64,000 nt of DNA from JAGLCY01 sp965363725 (GTDB lineage: Bacteria > Krumholzibacteriota > Krumholzibacteriia > LZORAL124-64-63): positions 1-64,000 of the forward strand of contig CBDTUS010000001.1 in NCBI GenBank assembly GCA_965363725.1. Reading direction: 5' to 3'. How positions within the stretch are numbered: position 1 is the stretch's first letter; every line of letters begins with the position of its first letter. The notes below the pieces were generated by a model that did no database searches, was not told the origin of the DNA, and was given only the letters and a program-made list of their open reading frames with translations. Both the position numbers and the translations under genes were made by a program. This document shows, in pieces, positions 1 through 8,152 of this stretch.

Positions 1-176
1 CCCAGGTCCCGGATCCAGTCCAGGAGATCCTCGCCGCTGATATGGCCCCGCTCGTCCATGGCCGCCATGGCATTCTCCAGGGCTTCCAACACGAAGAAAT
101 AGGCTTCGGGGCGAAAAACGCCCCGCCTTTCGGCAAGATTCCGAATGGAATGCATCAGGTCGATGGTTTCCTGCAT
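1..176 (-). CDS. Minf_1886 family protein, N-terminal part (cut by window edge)
   Basis: Only the first 58 or so codons are in the window; the gene continues past the left edge. The ATG is preceded by a clear AGGAGA Shine-Dalgarno site four bases upstream. The visible protein begins MQETIDLMHSIRNLAERRG and contains an aromatic-rich helix (EAYFFVLEAL) followed by HISGEDLLDWI. This layout resembles the start of the small Minf_1886 / Plancto-Verruco-restricted proteins, whose function is unknown and which typically read (AY.FV..AL ... HVSG.EL). It lies just downstream of bshA in the same orientation but appears to have its own promoter. Family assignment is by pattern recognition from a fragment, so it is tentative; that it is coding is fairly sure. 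Confidence 0.6.
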   Translation of the reverse strand, partial: MQETIDLMHSIRNLAERRGVFRPEAYFFVLEALENAMAAMDERGHISGEDLLDWIRDL

Positions 177-219
177 GCCCTCTCCTGGGATGTGCCTGAG
201 CAAATGAGCGATCACCACT

Positions 220-247
220 ATTTTATAGCCAATGGGCCTCCTGTCAA
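220..247 (-). promoter_or_regulatory. Sigma70-type promoter for the Minf_1886-like gene
   Basis: Read on the minus strand there is a perfect TTGACA (-35), a 16-base spacer and TAAAAT (-10). Transcription would begin about 37 bases before the ATG of the downstream gene. It lies in the short gap after the bshA stop codon, so the gene need not depend on bsh operon read-through. Inferred from sequence match only. Confidence 0.55.
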
Positions 248-272
248 CCACCAGTGCCACGTTTGGACCCGG

Positions 273-1406
273 TCAGGGGCGGGCAAGGAGATTGTCGTAC
301 AGGTCCAGATACTGCCGGACGACGCACGAGGCGCCGAAATCCGCCGAGGCGTCACGGCGGGCTTCCTCGGCCATCTCCTGCCGAAGATTGTCATCCCGAA
401 GCACACGGACCGCGGCCTCGGTCATGCCGTCCACGTCATGGGGATCCCTCAAAAACCCGTTCATTCCGTCCTGGATGAACTCTTCGGCCCCACCCCGGTT
501 CGTGGCCAGGGCAATGACGCCGCAGGACATGGCCTCCAGCGCCACCAGTCCGAAAGATTCGTGCAGCGATGGCAACAGAAGCAGGTCGCCCACCGGCAGG
601 ATCTCCTCCAGGTTGTCAACCTGGCCCAAAAATTCCACCTGCCCGGACAGGCCCGCCGCGGTGACCTGTTCGCGGACCTGGGGCATTTCCGGCCCGTCCC
701 CCAACAGTAGAAGGCGGCTGGGAATTGCTTCGGTGACCTTGGCAAACACTTCCACCACCGCACCTACATTCTTGACCTTGCGAAAGTTGGAAGCATGGAC
801 GAGAAGTTTTTCCCCGTCGGGGGCAAAGCGGGCCCGCAGTCCGGCGACATCCCGGGGCTTGAACACCCGCGCGTCCACGAAGTTGGGAATGACCTCGATA
901 TCCTCGCCCACGCCAAACACCTTGACGGTTTCCCTCTTCAGGAATCCCGACACCGCGGTAACGGCGTCGCTCTGTTCGATGAGGAATTTGGTCATCGGGA
1001 AAAAAGAAGGCTCCTGCCCCACCAGGGTGATGTCCGTACCGTGCAGGGTGGTCACGGTTTTCACCTTGTCGCGGCCGATCATCTGCTGGGCCAGGTAGGC
1101 GCTGGCCGCGTGTGGAATGGCGTAGTGGACGTGCAGGATGTCCAACCCGCAGCGCGTGGCCACGTCGCTCATGGCGGTCGCCAGGCTCAAGGTGTAGGGC
1201 GAATGCTGGAACACCGGGTAGTGGGGCATTTCCACCGGATGGTAGAAGATGTTCTCGTGGTACTGGCGCAGCCGGAAGGGGAGTTCGCTGGAGATGAAAT
1301 GAACCTCGCACCCCCGGCGGGAAAGGTGCAGCCCCAGCTCGGTGGCCACGACCCCGCTGCCCCCCTGGCTGGCGTAACAGGTGATGCCCACGACCGGCAT
1401 CTTCAT
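273..1406 (-). CDS. bshA: N-acetyl-alpha-D-glucosaminyl L-malate synthase BshA
   Basis: BshA is a GT4 glycosyltransferase that joins UDP-GlcNAc to L-malate, the first step of bacillithiol synthesis, in the cytoplasm. The 377-residue product begins MKMPVVGITCYASQGGSG; the glycine-rich GGSGVV loop at about residues 15-20 is the nucleotide-sugar loop typical of BshA. Further on are HVHYAIPHA (about 92-100) and TTLHGTDITLVG (about 117-128), both hallmarks that separate BshA from other GT4 enzymes, and a C-terminal E-x7-E element in HESFGLVALEA. Length matches the family. The ATG overlaps the stop of bshB1 in an ATGA, indicating translational coupling. It is the last gene of the nadB-methyltransferase-bshC-bshB1-bshA operon. 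A second in-frame ATG two codons downstream is an alternative start. Confidence 0.93.
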   Translation of the reverse strand: MKMPVVGITCYASQGGSGVVATELGLHLSRRGCEVHFISSELPFRLRQYHENIFYHPVEMPHYPVFQHSPYTLSLATAMSDVATRCGLDILHVHYAIPHAASAYLAQQMIGRDKVKTVTTLHGTDITLVGQEPSFFPMTKFLIEQSDAVTAVSGFLKRETVKVFGVGEDIEVIPNFVDARVFKPRDVAGLRARFAPDGEKLLVHASNFRKVKNVGAVVEVFAKVTEAIPSRLLLLGDGPEMPQVREQVTAAGLSGQVEFLGQVDNLEEILPVGDLLLLPSLHESFGLVALEAMSCGVIALATNRGGAEEFIQDGMNGFLRDPHDVDGMTEAAVRVLRDDNLRQEMAEEARRDASADFGASCVVRQYLDLYDNLLARP

Positions 1407-2176
1407 GGCACCCACCTTTCGTCGGGCAAATCGGTCAGCACGGGATGGGCGGCGCTGCAGACCGCTTCGCCGTACTCGGCACCGGCCCGGCGTCCCCAGG
1501 TCCGGGCGCGGCGTTCGATTTTTTCGAGGAAGGAAGCATCGTTGATCCAGGTTGACCTTCGACCCTGGCCGCGGGAGAACTGGCTGGCGTAGCAGGCCAG
1601 AGCATTTTCCTTGGCGGCCCAGACGCCGGAAACGTCGAAAATAGCCGCGGGAACCCCGTCGTCCGAACACACGGAGAACAGGGCTTCGGTTTCCCAACGC
1701 TCGGCGGGGTCCGGATACGGGGCACCGTCTTTCCAGAGGCGGCCGACCGGCGTGCCGGGATGCCAGGATCCCAACCGTGCCAGGAAGGCGGCCCTGGCTA
1801 CCAGAGGCGGTGTCTGCTGGTGATCCGGATGGCGAACCGGATCCGGGGCCGTGACGATCCAGCGGGGCCTGAGGCGACGAATCACCGCGGTCACCTGCGA
1901 CACCTGTTCCCGATCGGTGCTGTCGATGAACCCATCCGGCAGCTCCAGCTGGGCGCGTCCGGTCAGCCCCAAGACCACCGAGGCCTGTTCGGCCTCCACC
2001 CATCGTTCGTCGGGCGTGGCGTTGGTCCCCAGCTCGCCGCCGGTCAGATCCACTGCCCACACCCGGCGACCCCGGTCGGCAAGCAGGCGCATGGTCCCGC
2101 CCAGGCCGATTTCCGCATCGTCGGTATGGGGAGAAACCACCAGCAGGTCACAGGCCGGTCCGTCATTGTTGATCAT
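1403..2176 (-). CDS. bshB1: Bacillithiol biosynthesis deacetylase BshB1
   Basis: A PIG-L/LmbE-type zinc deacetylase that removes the acetyl group from GlcNAc-malate to give GlcN-malate, step two of bacillithiol synthesis. The 257-residue protein shows the metal-binding SPHTDDAEIG motif at residues 15-24 (family form HxDD; BshB1 enzymes have AHADDVEIG) and a second metal-site element, RHPDHQQTP, around residues 107-115. The ATG of the sequence MINNDGPACD was chosen because it overlaps the end of bshC by 14 bases; a longer reading frame exists but would bury further into bshC. The stop overlaps the bshA start. Being sandwiched between bshC and bshA makes BshB1 (rather than a BshB2 or mycothiol-type enzyme) the natural assignment. 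Confidence 0.9.
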   Translation of the reverse strand: MINNDGPACDLLVVSPHTDDAEIGLGGTMRLLADRGRRVWAVDLTGGELGTNATPDERWVEAEQASVVLGLTGRAQLELPDGFIDSTDREQVSQVTAVIRRLRPRWIVTAPDPVRHPDHQQTPPLVARAAFLARLGSWHPGTPVGRLWKDGAPYPDPAERWETEALFSVCSDDGVPAAIFDVSGVWAAKENALACYASQFSRGQGRRSTWINDASFLEKIERRARTWGRRAGAEYGEAVCSAAHPVLTDLPDERWVP

Positions 2177-3785
2177 GGTCCCCAAGGTCCTCTCGCTTGC
2201 CGGGGTCCGGCACTTCGATGGTGAATTCACGCCAGTCGTCCTTCAAACCGTTCTGCAAATGCCTACCCGCCGCTTCCAGGACGGAGGTCACCAGATCTTC
2301 CCCCCACAGGGCCGCAGCGCACAGGCCGGCCAGGCGCCGTTCCTGGCGCTCCCCGTCGGGAAAGACCCAGGCGGGTTCCATGGTGTCGCGCCGGGCACCG
2401 CTGCGCTGGATTTCGTCCTTGAGCATGGCCGCCACCCCTTTGCGCCAGCGGCGGGCGCGGCCGGCGGCCAGGGAATCGGCGCGGTCGGGATCCAGACCGA
2501 GTTCCCCCACCAGAATATCCTGTAGAATGGATCGGGCCCCGTCTTCCGCCTGTTGGGCCAAACGCTCCACCTGCCTGGGGTCCTCCCGTCCATGTTCACG
2601 GAAAGCCGCCAAAAGATCGGGGGAAAAATCCGGGGGAACCAACCAGGCGAACAGGCGAGGCACCAGTGGAGATCGTTCGATGCCCAGCGCCTGGTATACG
2701 GGATCGAGTTGGCGAAGATAGGCCAGTTCACCCGGTCCGACCACGACGGCGGCCGGCTTCAGAAGCCAGTCCTGCACCGGGCTGCGCAGCATGACCCCCG
2801 GCCTCAGAAGGCCGGCTTCCGGAGGGTCATCTCCTGGCGGAAGGGTAATCCGACGGTTGCCATCGGTGGCAAAAAGTGGGCGGGCCGCCGACCTGGCGTT
2901 GATCTGCGCGTGCCAACCGGCTGCCGTGAGGTCTTCGCCGCGGCGGATCGCCATTTCGGCCAAGTCACCGGTGCGGGCCAGGATCTTCTGGTATAGCGGC
3001 TCGGCAGCGGCGTGCAGTCCTGGATCATCACCCGACACCACCATCAAACCCTGCCCCCTGAAAATCCGCAGCAGGGATCGACGTGTCAGACGGGCCCAGG
3101 TCCATCCTTCATCATTGGCCATCCGCCAGATGGCGGCCAGATCCACCGGCAGGGAATCGGCCCCTGGACCATGGGAAACTTCCTTCAACCAGTCCGAACC
3201 GGCGGCAGTCCAGGGATCGCGGGCCATGGTGCCCAGGCGGGAAAATCTCCCGCCGGAACCGGGTTTCGGCAGAGGCGGCCCTCGGTGCAGGGCCCCGGAT
3301 GCCGGATCCCAGACCACCGGGTTGAGCGCTTCGGCCAGGTCATCGTCAGCGTCCCCGCTCCAGAACACGGGGATGGTGGGTAACCCGTTGGCGGTACGGA
3401 TACGCGCCACAGCCACCGTCGTCGCGATTTTCAGCAACGTGTAGAGGGGACCGCCGAGAAATCCAGGCTGCTGGCCGGTGACCACGACTTGCGCCTGCCC
3501 GGACTGCAAAGCCGCCAGATCCTTTCGGAAAAGGACCCGGTCGTTTTCGGTGGGCAAATCCGCACTCACCGATTCCACCCAGAGCGAAACCCAGCTGGAC
3601 CGGAAAAGAGGTGGTGACTCCTGGCCCCCGACGGACCCACCCTGCAGGGCCAGTGCCAATTCCCGGGATGCTGACCGGTGTTCGGGAGGCAGGAAGGCAG
3701 CTTCCAGGTCCCCTTGCACCCAATCCCTGAACAGGGCCGATCCCGGCAGGGCCTCTTTGAGTGTTTCCTGAGTGTTGATTTGCAT
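2163..3785 (-). CDS. bshC: Bacillithiol biosynthesis cysteine-adding enzyme BshC
   Basis: BshC carries out the last step, linking cysteine to GlcN-malate to make bacillithiol. The 540-residue length matches the family (about 530-540). Visible family features are VVVTGQQPGFLGGPLYTLLK near residues 85-104 (family consensus TGQQ.GLF.GPLYT..K), IPVFWSGDADDDLAEAN-like core near 125 (here FWSGDADDD), VVGPGELAYLRQL near 370, and a charged, probably coiled-coil stretch near residues 430-470 (REDPRQVERLAQQAEDGARS). The reading frame extends 16 codons upstream, but ATG at MQINTQETLKEA fits best, two bases after the methyltransferase stop. Its 3' end overlaps bshB1. With bshA and bshB1 it completes the pathway. 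Confidence 0.92.
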   Translation of the reverse strand: MQINTQETLKEALPGSALFRDWVQGDLEAAFLPPEHRSASRELALALQGGSVGGQESPPLFRSSWVSLWVESVSADLPTENDRVLFRKDLAALQSGQAQVVVTGQQPGFLGGPLYTLLKIATTVAVARIRTANGLPTIPVFWSGDADDDLAEALNPVVWDPASGALHRGPPLPKPGSGGRFSRLGTMARDPWTAAGSDWLKEVSHGPGADSLPVDLAAIWRMANDEGWTWARLTRRSLLRIFRGQGLMVVSGDDPGLHAAAEPLYQKILARTGDLAEMAIRRGEDLTAAGWHAQINARSAARPLFATDGNRRITLPPGDDPPEAGLLRPGVMLRSPVQDWLLKPAAVVVGPGELAYLRQLDPVYQALGIERSPLVPRLFAWLVPPDFSPDLLAAFREHGREDPRQVERLAQQAEDGARSILQDILVGELGLDPDRADSLAAGRARRWRKGVAAMLKDEIQRSGARRDTMEPAWVFPDGERQERRLAGLCAAALWGEDLVTSVLEAAGRHLQNGLKDDWREFTIEVPDPGKREDLGDHDQQ

Positions 3786-3787
3786 CC

Positions 3788-4612
3788 TTATACCATATCG
3801 TCTTTTGGGGCTTTGCGAAACACCAGGATCCAACGGTCGCCCTGGCCAAGTGTCTCACCCAGATACCCTCCGGCGGCCGCCACCCGTACCAATCCTTCAC
3901 GGGCCGCCATGGAATCCAGTTCCTCCAGGGTGAAAACCGCCACACTTTCCGTGTAGTCCAATCCTTCGGCGGGGACACCGAAGGCGGCGGCTTCGCCGAA
4001 GCAGCCTTCCAGTGGGGCCAATCGGACATGTTTGGTCACCTGGGACGAATCGGGATCAAAACGGCGTTCTTCCCTCACGGCCACCGGTCCCATTTCTCGA
4101 ACCCGCACCAGGGACCCCTCGGGTCGGGATAGATCCCGACGGACCCGCTCCCCATCAAAATAATCCAGGAACCAGTGTCCTCCAGGTTGAAGCACCCGGG
4201 CCACCTGACATATGGGCTCCCCGTTGGCAGCTGGGGGTCCGAAATACCCGAAAGCCGTGAACAGGGACAGAACCGAGGCGAAAGTCTTGTCCTGAAAAGG
4301 CAGGTGCCGCATGTCGCCCCGCACCAGAGCGGGCTTGGCCTCGGCGGCAAGACGCTTCCCTGCGCTCAGGAGTAGGTGCGGGGAGAGATCCAGACCGACG
4401 GCCGGGATCCCGCGCCGTGACAATATCTCGAGATGCCGGCCGTCGCCGCAGCCCAGATCGAGGATTTCCTGATCCGGCCTCCAGGTCAGGGGCGCCAGCC
4501 GGGGCAGAAGATCCAGACACTGCTCCGCCTCGGCATCGTTCCGATGCTGATACAGTAGGGGGTAGTGGGCCCCGAAAGCCCGGGTGTACCACCGGTCATC
4601 CAAGCGCGTCAC
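3788..4612 (-). CDS. Class I SAM-dependent methyltransferase in the bacillithiol operon
   Basis: A Rossmann-fold methyltransferase of about 274 residues. Motif I, ILDLGCGDG, lies at about residues 50-58; the acidic end of strand 2 is AVGLDLSPHLL, motif III is VRGDMRHLPF, and a post-motif LQPGGHWFLDYF follows. A Methyltransf_11/25-type domain fills the N-terminal two thirds. The start is uncertain: GTG (used here) overlaps the nadB stop by 17 bases, and an in-frame TTG three codons later is also possible. It sits between nadB and bshC with a two-base gap to bshC, so it is co-expressed with bacillithiol enzymes. In Chlorobi a SAM methyltransferase (NmbA) turns bacillithiol into N-methyl-bacillithiol; location makes that role attractive here, but the substrate cannot be read from sequence. 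Confidence 0.85.
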   Translation of the reverse strand: MTRLDDRWYTRAFGAHYPLLYQHRNDAEAEQCLDLLPRLAPLTWRPDQEILDLGCGDGRHLEILSRRGIPAVGLDLSPHLLLSAGKRLAAEAKPALVRGDMRHLPFQDKTFASVLSLFTAFGYFGPPAANGEPICQVARVLQPGGHWFLDYFDGERVRRDLSRPEGSLVRVREMGPVAVREERRFDPDSSQVTKHVRLAPLEGCFGEAAAFGVPAEGLDYTESVAVFTLEELDSMAAREGLVRVAAAGGYLGETLGQGDRWILVFRKAPKDDMV

Positions 4613-6284
4613 CCGTTTCCGTTGGCTCCCGTTCCCAGCTGGATTCACCTTCCAGGATATCCCCCCGTGAAATGATGGTATCGGCCTCGAAGTCCAACTT
4701 GTGCGGATGATCCAGGGTGTAGTGCAGGCCACGGCTTTCCTTGCGGGCGCGGGCGCACAGGACGATCAGCTCTCCCAGCAAAGCGATATTCCGCAACTCC
4801 ACCAACGGCGGATTGATGACCGACGACTGGTAGACCATTTCCACGGTCTGTCGGATGGACCGCAGCCGCTCCAGGGCGATGTCCAGCCGTTCGCGGTTGC
4901 GAACAATACCGACGTAGTCCCACATCACCCGGCGGACCAGATCCCAGTCGTGTTCCAGAACCATGGCCTCAGCACCGGGGCCGTGGCTGTCCCGTCCTCC
5001 GAAACCCGGCGAAAGGACCGGGGCCGTCGACCCGAGGATTTCCGGCTCGGCGGCCACCGCCTCGGCGGCTCGGGAGGCGAAAAAAACCGCTTCGAGCAAC
5101 GAGTTGCTGGCCAGGCGGTTGGCCCCGTGGACTCCGGTGCAGGCCACCTCGCCAATGGCGTACAACCCGGGCAGGCTGGAATGGGCAGACAGGTCCACAG
5201 CCACGCCGCCGCACATGTAGTGGGCCGCCGGGACAACCGGGACCGGTTCACCGGCCATGTCGATCCCGAAGCGGGCGCACATCTCCATCAGGTGGGGAAA
5301 ACGCGCCTCTACCTGGGTGCGGTCCAGATGGCTCAGGTCCAGGAATGCCGAAGAATCGCCGCTGTTCTTCATTTCCTGGTCGATGCTGCGGGCCACCACG
5401 TCGCGGGGCGCCAGCTCCCCCATCTGGTGGTAACGGGCCATGAACCGTTCCCCTCGTCCGTTGATCAGATGGGCGCCTTCACCCCGCACGGCTTCGGAGA
5501 TCAGGAAGCTCTTGGCCTCCGGATGAAACAGGCAGGTGGGGTGGAACTGGACGAATTCGAGGTTGCGGACTTCGGCACCCGCCCGGTAGGCCATGGCCAA
5601 TCCGTCGCCGGTGGCGATATCGGGATTGCTCGTGTAGCTGTAGACCTTGCCGCAGCCGCCGGTGGCCAGCACCACGGCATCCGCGAGATAGGCCTGCCGG
5701 GTCAGGGTGCCCCGGTCCAGGACCAGACAGCCCACCACCCGGTCGCGGTATTCCTCTTCCAGACCCAAAACATCACCCTTGAGCAGCTCCAGGCCCATGT
5801 GATCTTCTTCCAGGGTGATGTTGGGATGCAGTGCACAGGCTTCCAGCAACCGGGTTTCGATCTCCCGCCCGGTCAGATCCCGGCAGTGCAGCACCCGGCG
5901 CCGGGAATGCCCGCCTTCCCTTCCCAGCGCATAGTCGGCGTCGGGGCCCTCCCCTTCGCGGCTGAACTGGACGCCATAGGAAAGCAGGCGGTCGATCAGG
6001 TCCGGTCCCGCCTCGACCATCCTCCGGACGACATCGGTGTCGCACAGGCCGTCCCCGGCCATCAGGGTGTCCTGAACATGGGTTTCGAAGTCGTCCAGGG
6101 GCGATACCGCCGCCGCGATGCCTCCCTGGGCGTAATTCGTGTTGCTCTCGCGGCTTTCCTTCTTAGTGACGACCCGCACCGTCCCGTTTTTGGCCGCATG
6201 CAGGGCGAACTGGAGGCCAGCGATTCCGGTACCTACTACCAGGCAGCGACTTACGATCACGTCAGCGACAAATTGAGAAGTCAC
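4596..6284 (-). CDS. nadB: L-aspartate oxidase NadB
   Basis: FAD-dependent oxidase that converts L-aspartate to iminoaspartate, the first step of de novo NAD synthesis. The 562-residue protein shows the dinucleotide loop GTGIAG at residues 18-23, the ESNTNYAQGGIAA segment that contacts FAD and substrate, ATGGCGKVY, the EFVQFHPT region, HYMCGGVAVD, and HGANRLASNSLLE, all in the order expected of NadB, plus the C-terminal helical domain of the fumarate reductase/succinate dehydrogenase family. GTG start chosen because GGAGG lies ten bases upstream. First gene of the bsh operon; its end overlaps the methyltransferase. The NadA/NadC partners are not in the window, though nadD is at 29 kb. Co-location of NAD and bacillithiol synthesis is worth noting. 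Confidence 0.93.
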   Translation of the reverse strand: MTSQFVADVIVSRCLVVGTGIAGLQFALHAAKNGTVRVVTKKESRESNTNYAQGGIAAAVSPLDDFETHVQDTLMAGDGLCDTDVVRRMVEAGPDLIDRLLSYGVQFSREGEGPDADYALGREGGHSRRRVLHCRDLTGREIETRLLEACALHPNITLEEDHMGLELLKGDVLGLEEEYRDRVVGCLVLDRGTLTRQAYLADAVVLATGGCGKVYSYTSNPDIATGDGLAMAYRAGAEVRNLEFVQFHPTCLFHPEAKSFLISEAVRGEGAHLINGRGERFMARYHQMGELAPRDVVARSIDQEMKNSGDSSAFLDLSHLDRTQVEARFPHLMEMCARFGIDMAGEPVPVVPAAHYMCGGVAVDLSAHSSLPGLYAIGEVACTGVHGANRLASNSLLEAVFFASRAAEAVAAEPEILGSTAPVLSPGFGGRDSHGPGAEAMVLEHDWDLVRRVMWDYVGIVRNRERLDIALERLRSIRQTVEMVYQSSVINPPLVELRNIALLGELIVLCARARKESRGLHYTLDHPHKLDFEADTIISRGDILEGESSWEREPTETGDALG

Positions 6285-6340
6285 GAAAAACTCGCCTCCA
6301 GTTGAGGACCGGTGATTGAAAACCACCTCAGGATATTCAG

Positions 6341-6368
6341 GTTAAATCTGCTAAAGGTCAGCCGCCAA
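6341..6368 (-). promoter_or_regulatory. Candidate promoter of the nadB-bsh operon
   Basis: On the minus strand TTGGCG and TTTAAC are separated by 16 bases, about 57 bases from the nadB start. Matches to the sigma70 consensus are moderate (four of six each). A perfect TTGACA also occurs a little further upstream but has no acceptable -10. The region is shared with the divergently transcribed lipoprotein gene. Confidence 0.3.
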
Positions 6369-6440
6369 TGGACGAATAAATTCCTGTCAATTGGAATCTC
6401 TATATTCCACAGGATGTCTGTCCACCGGGAGGGTGAAACT

Positions 6441-7037
6441 GTGAATTCCCGTGCGCTGATCACTATGATGGCCCTGATGATGGGGCTGGCCGCCCTGACC
6501 GGCTGCAGTGATAACAGCAATGAACTGCAACGCCTCGTCTGCGAGGTGGAATCCGTCAATGAAGGTATCCCCCTGATCTCGGCGGCGCTCAACGCCGGCG
6601 GTGACGGTTTTGTGGGTGGTGGGGACGATTTCGTGCCCATCGACTCCGTGCCCGTGATCTTCCGGGCCAGGGCCTACAACGCGTCCATGAACATCCCGAC
6701 TGATGGGGTGTACAGCTCCTTCATCATCACGGCCTACGACTTGACCTGGACCTCCAACGACCCGAACGCCCCGGCGAACCTGTCCGACTTCAACATCACA
6801 GACGGTTTTGCCAGTGTCCAGGTGCGACTCGAAAATGACGCGGCCATCAGCGTCCTGGTCGCCCCTCTGGAAATGAAGCAGCAGACCTGGTTCCAGAATT
6901 TGGTGAACGTTCCGGGCACTCCTGCGTTCACGGCCTGGGCCGCCCTCACCTTCAAGGGCCACGTTTCGGGCACCGACCACATGACCGAGATCCCCACGGG
7001 CTTGATGGTCAACTTTATCGGCGTCGTGGTCGAATAA
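6441..7037 (+). CDS. Predicted lipoprotein of unknown function
   Basis: One of only two plus-strand genes. The 198-residue product starts with a type II signal peptide: VNSRALITMMALMMGLAALTGC, with lipobox LTGC and the lipid-anchored cysteine at residue 22. GTG start chosen because GGGAGG lies nearby upstream and the signal peptide begins directly there; an ATG nine codons upstream is possible. The mature part is acidic and rich in beta-type sequence (VPVIFRARAYNAS, SSFIITAYDLTW, GFASVQVRLEND, AAISVLVAPLEM, TFKGHVSGTDH), resembling a single beta-sandwich domain. I do not recognise the family. It stands divergent from nadB and convergent with lpxK, so context gives no function. An outer- or inner-membrane surface lipoprotein is the safest statement. 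Confidence 0.75.
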   Translation: MNSRALITMMALMMGLAALTGCSDNSNELQRLVCEVESVNEGIPLISAALNAGGDGFVGGGDDFVPIDSVPVIFRARAYNASMNIPTDGVYSSFIITAYDLTWTSNDPNAPANLSDFNITDGFASVQVRLENDAAISVLVAPLEMKQQTWFQNLVNVPGTPAFTAWAALTFKGHVSGTDHMTEIPTGLMVNFIGVVVE

Positions 7038-7042
7038 CCGAC

Positions 7043-8152
7043 CTACCGCCGGCGAAATTTCTCAAGGCGCTCCCGGACCAGTGCGGGGAGCGCCTTGTCG
7101 CGTCCCCAACCGATCGCCAGGTCCGCCACCAGCACCTTCCATTCCGGAGGCAGGAACGGTCCCAGTTTGACCCAGTCCTTGGCCGTCGTCACCAGGAAAT
7201 CGGCTCCCTCTTCCCGGGCCGCCCTCAGGATACGGGCGGTGACCCGCGGCCCATAGGCGGCATGGTCAGCGCACCTGACGGACAGGACGGGGTCTTCTGG
7301 CAGGAGGTGGACCAGGGAAGCTTCGAAAGATTCCGGTCGGGCGATTCCTGAAACGAGTGCCGCTCGTCCAGCGGGTTGGTCCACCCGAACGTGGGCCACT
7401 GGATCCCGCAGGGTCAATTGCCGCTGGAAACGAACCACCGCCTGTCCGCCAACACCCTGGTCCGGTCCCCGATGGTCGGTTTCCAGAAGCCATATCCCGG
7501 CCCGGACGGCGCCGGCGGCAGATTCCCGCCAGGGACCAAAAGGAATGACGGAGCCGGTGACCGGACTGATTCTGGAAGCGCCCCCGGCCGTGACGGTGGT
7601 CCAGCTGTCGAGGATCAGGATGTCCAGGTCACGCCCCAGGCCCGCGGTCTGGTGCCCATCCTCCACGATCACGATTTCCACATCCGGTGTCAGTTGGAGC
7701 AGGTGGTCCAGGCCCGCCGGGCGGCGCCGCGCCTGGATCACCGACCAGCCCTCACCCTCCAGGGCCAGGGACAGAAGCCGAGCTTCATCACCAGCCAGGA
7801 CATTGTCCGAGCGAACCGCCAGGGGCCCCGCCAAGGGGGAACCGAATCCCCGGGTCAGAACCGCACCTTTGATACCATCGGCGGCCAGGGCGGTGGCCAG
7901 GGCAGCCACCACGGGGGTCTTGCCGGTGCCTCCCAGGGCGAGATTCCCGACCGAAACGATCAAGGGGCCCTGGCCTTGAGGGCGGCGGTGGGATACCCGG
8001 CGGGCCATGAACTTGTCCGCCAGCCTGGCCGCCAACCGTGACAGCGGTGGGTGAGAAGGGGGTTCGGCGATTTCACCGCGGACGGTCTGGCCACCGCCCC
8101 ACAGGGTTGACATGAATTTCACGGTCCGGGGCCTGAGATCGAGAACCCTCAT
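7043..8152 (-). CDS. lpxK: Tetraacyldisaccharide 4'-kinase LpxK
   Basis: Inner-membrane associated P-loop kinase that phosphorylates the 4' position of the lipid A disaccharide to give lipid IVA. The 369-residue protein has the family Walker A loop in VGNLALGGTGKTP (GGTGKT at residues 74-79), followed by LTRGFGSPLAG, GDEARLLSL and VIVEDGHQT, a family-specific element (usually DDGxQ) that here carries E-D-G-H-Q. LVTTAKDWVKLG near the C-terminus matches the conserved TxKDxVKL. The start ATG overlaps the stop of the acyltransferase gene (ATGA). Last gene of the bamA-lpx operon; its 3' end faces the lipoprotein gene with only a five-base gap. Confidence 0.92.
   Translation of the reverse strand: MRVLDLRPRTVKFMSTLWGGGQTVRGEIAEPPSHPPLSRLAARLADKFMARRVSHRRPQGQGPLIVSVGNLALGGTGKTPVVAALATALAADGIKGAVLTRGFGSPLAGPLAVRSDNVLAGDEARLLSLALEGEGWSVIQARRRPAGLDHLLQLTPDVEIVIVEDGHQTAGLGRDLDILILDSWTTVTAGGASRISPVTGSVIPFGPWRESAAGAVRAGIWLLETDHRGPDQGVGGQAVVRFQRQLTLRDPVAHVRVDQPAGRAALVSGIARPESFEASLVHLLPEDPVLSVRCADHAAYGPRVTARILRAAREEGADFLVTTAKDWVKLGPFLPPEWKVLVADLAIGWGRDKALPALVRERLEKFRRR
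7064..7096. other. Perfect 11-bp inverted repeat in the lpxK 3' coding end
   Basis: AAGGCGCTCCC and GGGAGCGCCTT flank an 11-base loop inside the last codons of lpxK and just after the convergent lipoprotein gene stop. It could act as a 3' stem or weak bidirectional stop between the two converging genes, but neither side is followed by a T-run, so a standard intrinsic terminator is not claimed. Confidence 0.4.

Noticed and set aside
1403..2230. A longer BshB1 beginning 18 codons upstream.
   Set aside because: The extension lies in the bshC coding end and adds no homologous sequence; the ATG of MINNDG fits the family start.
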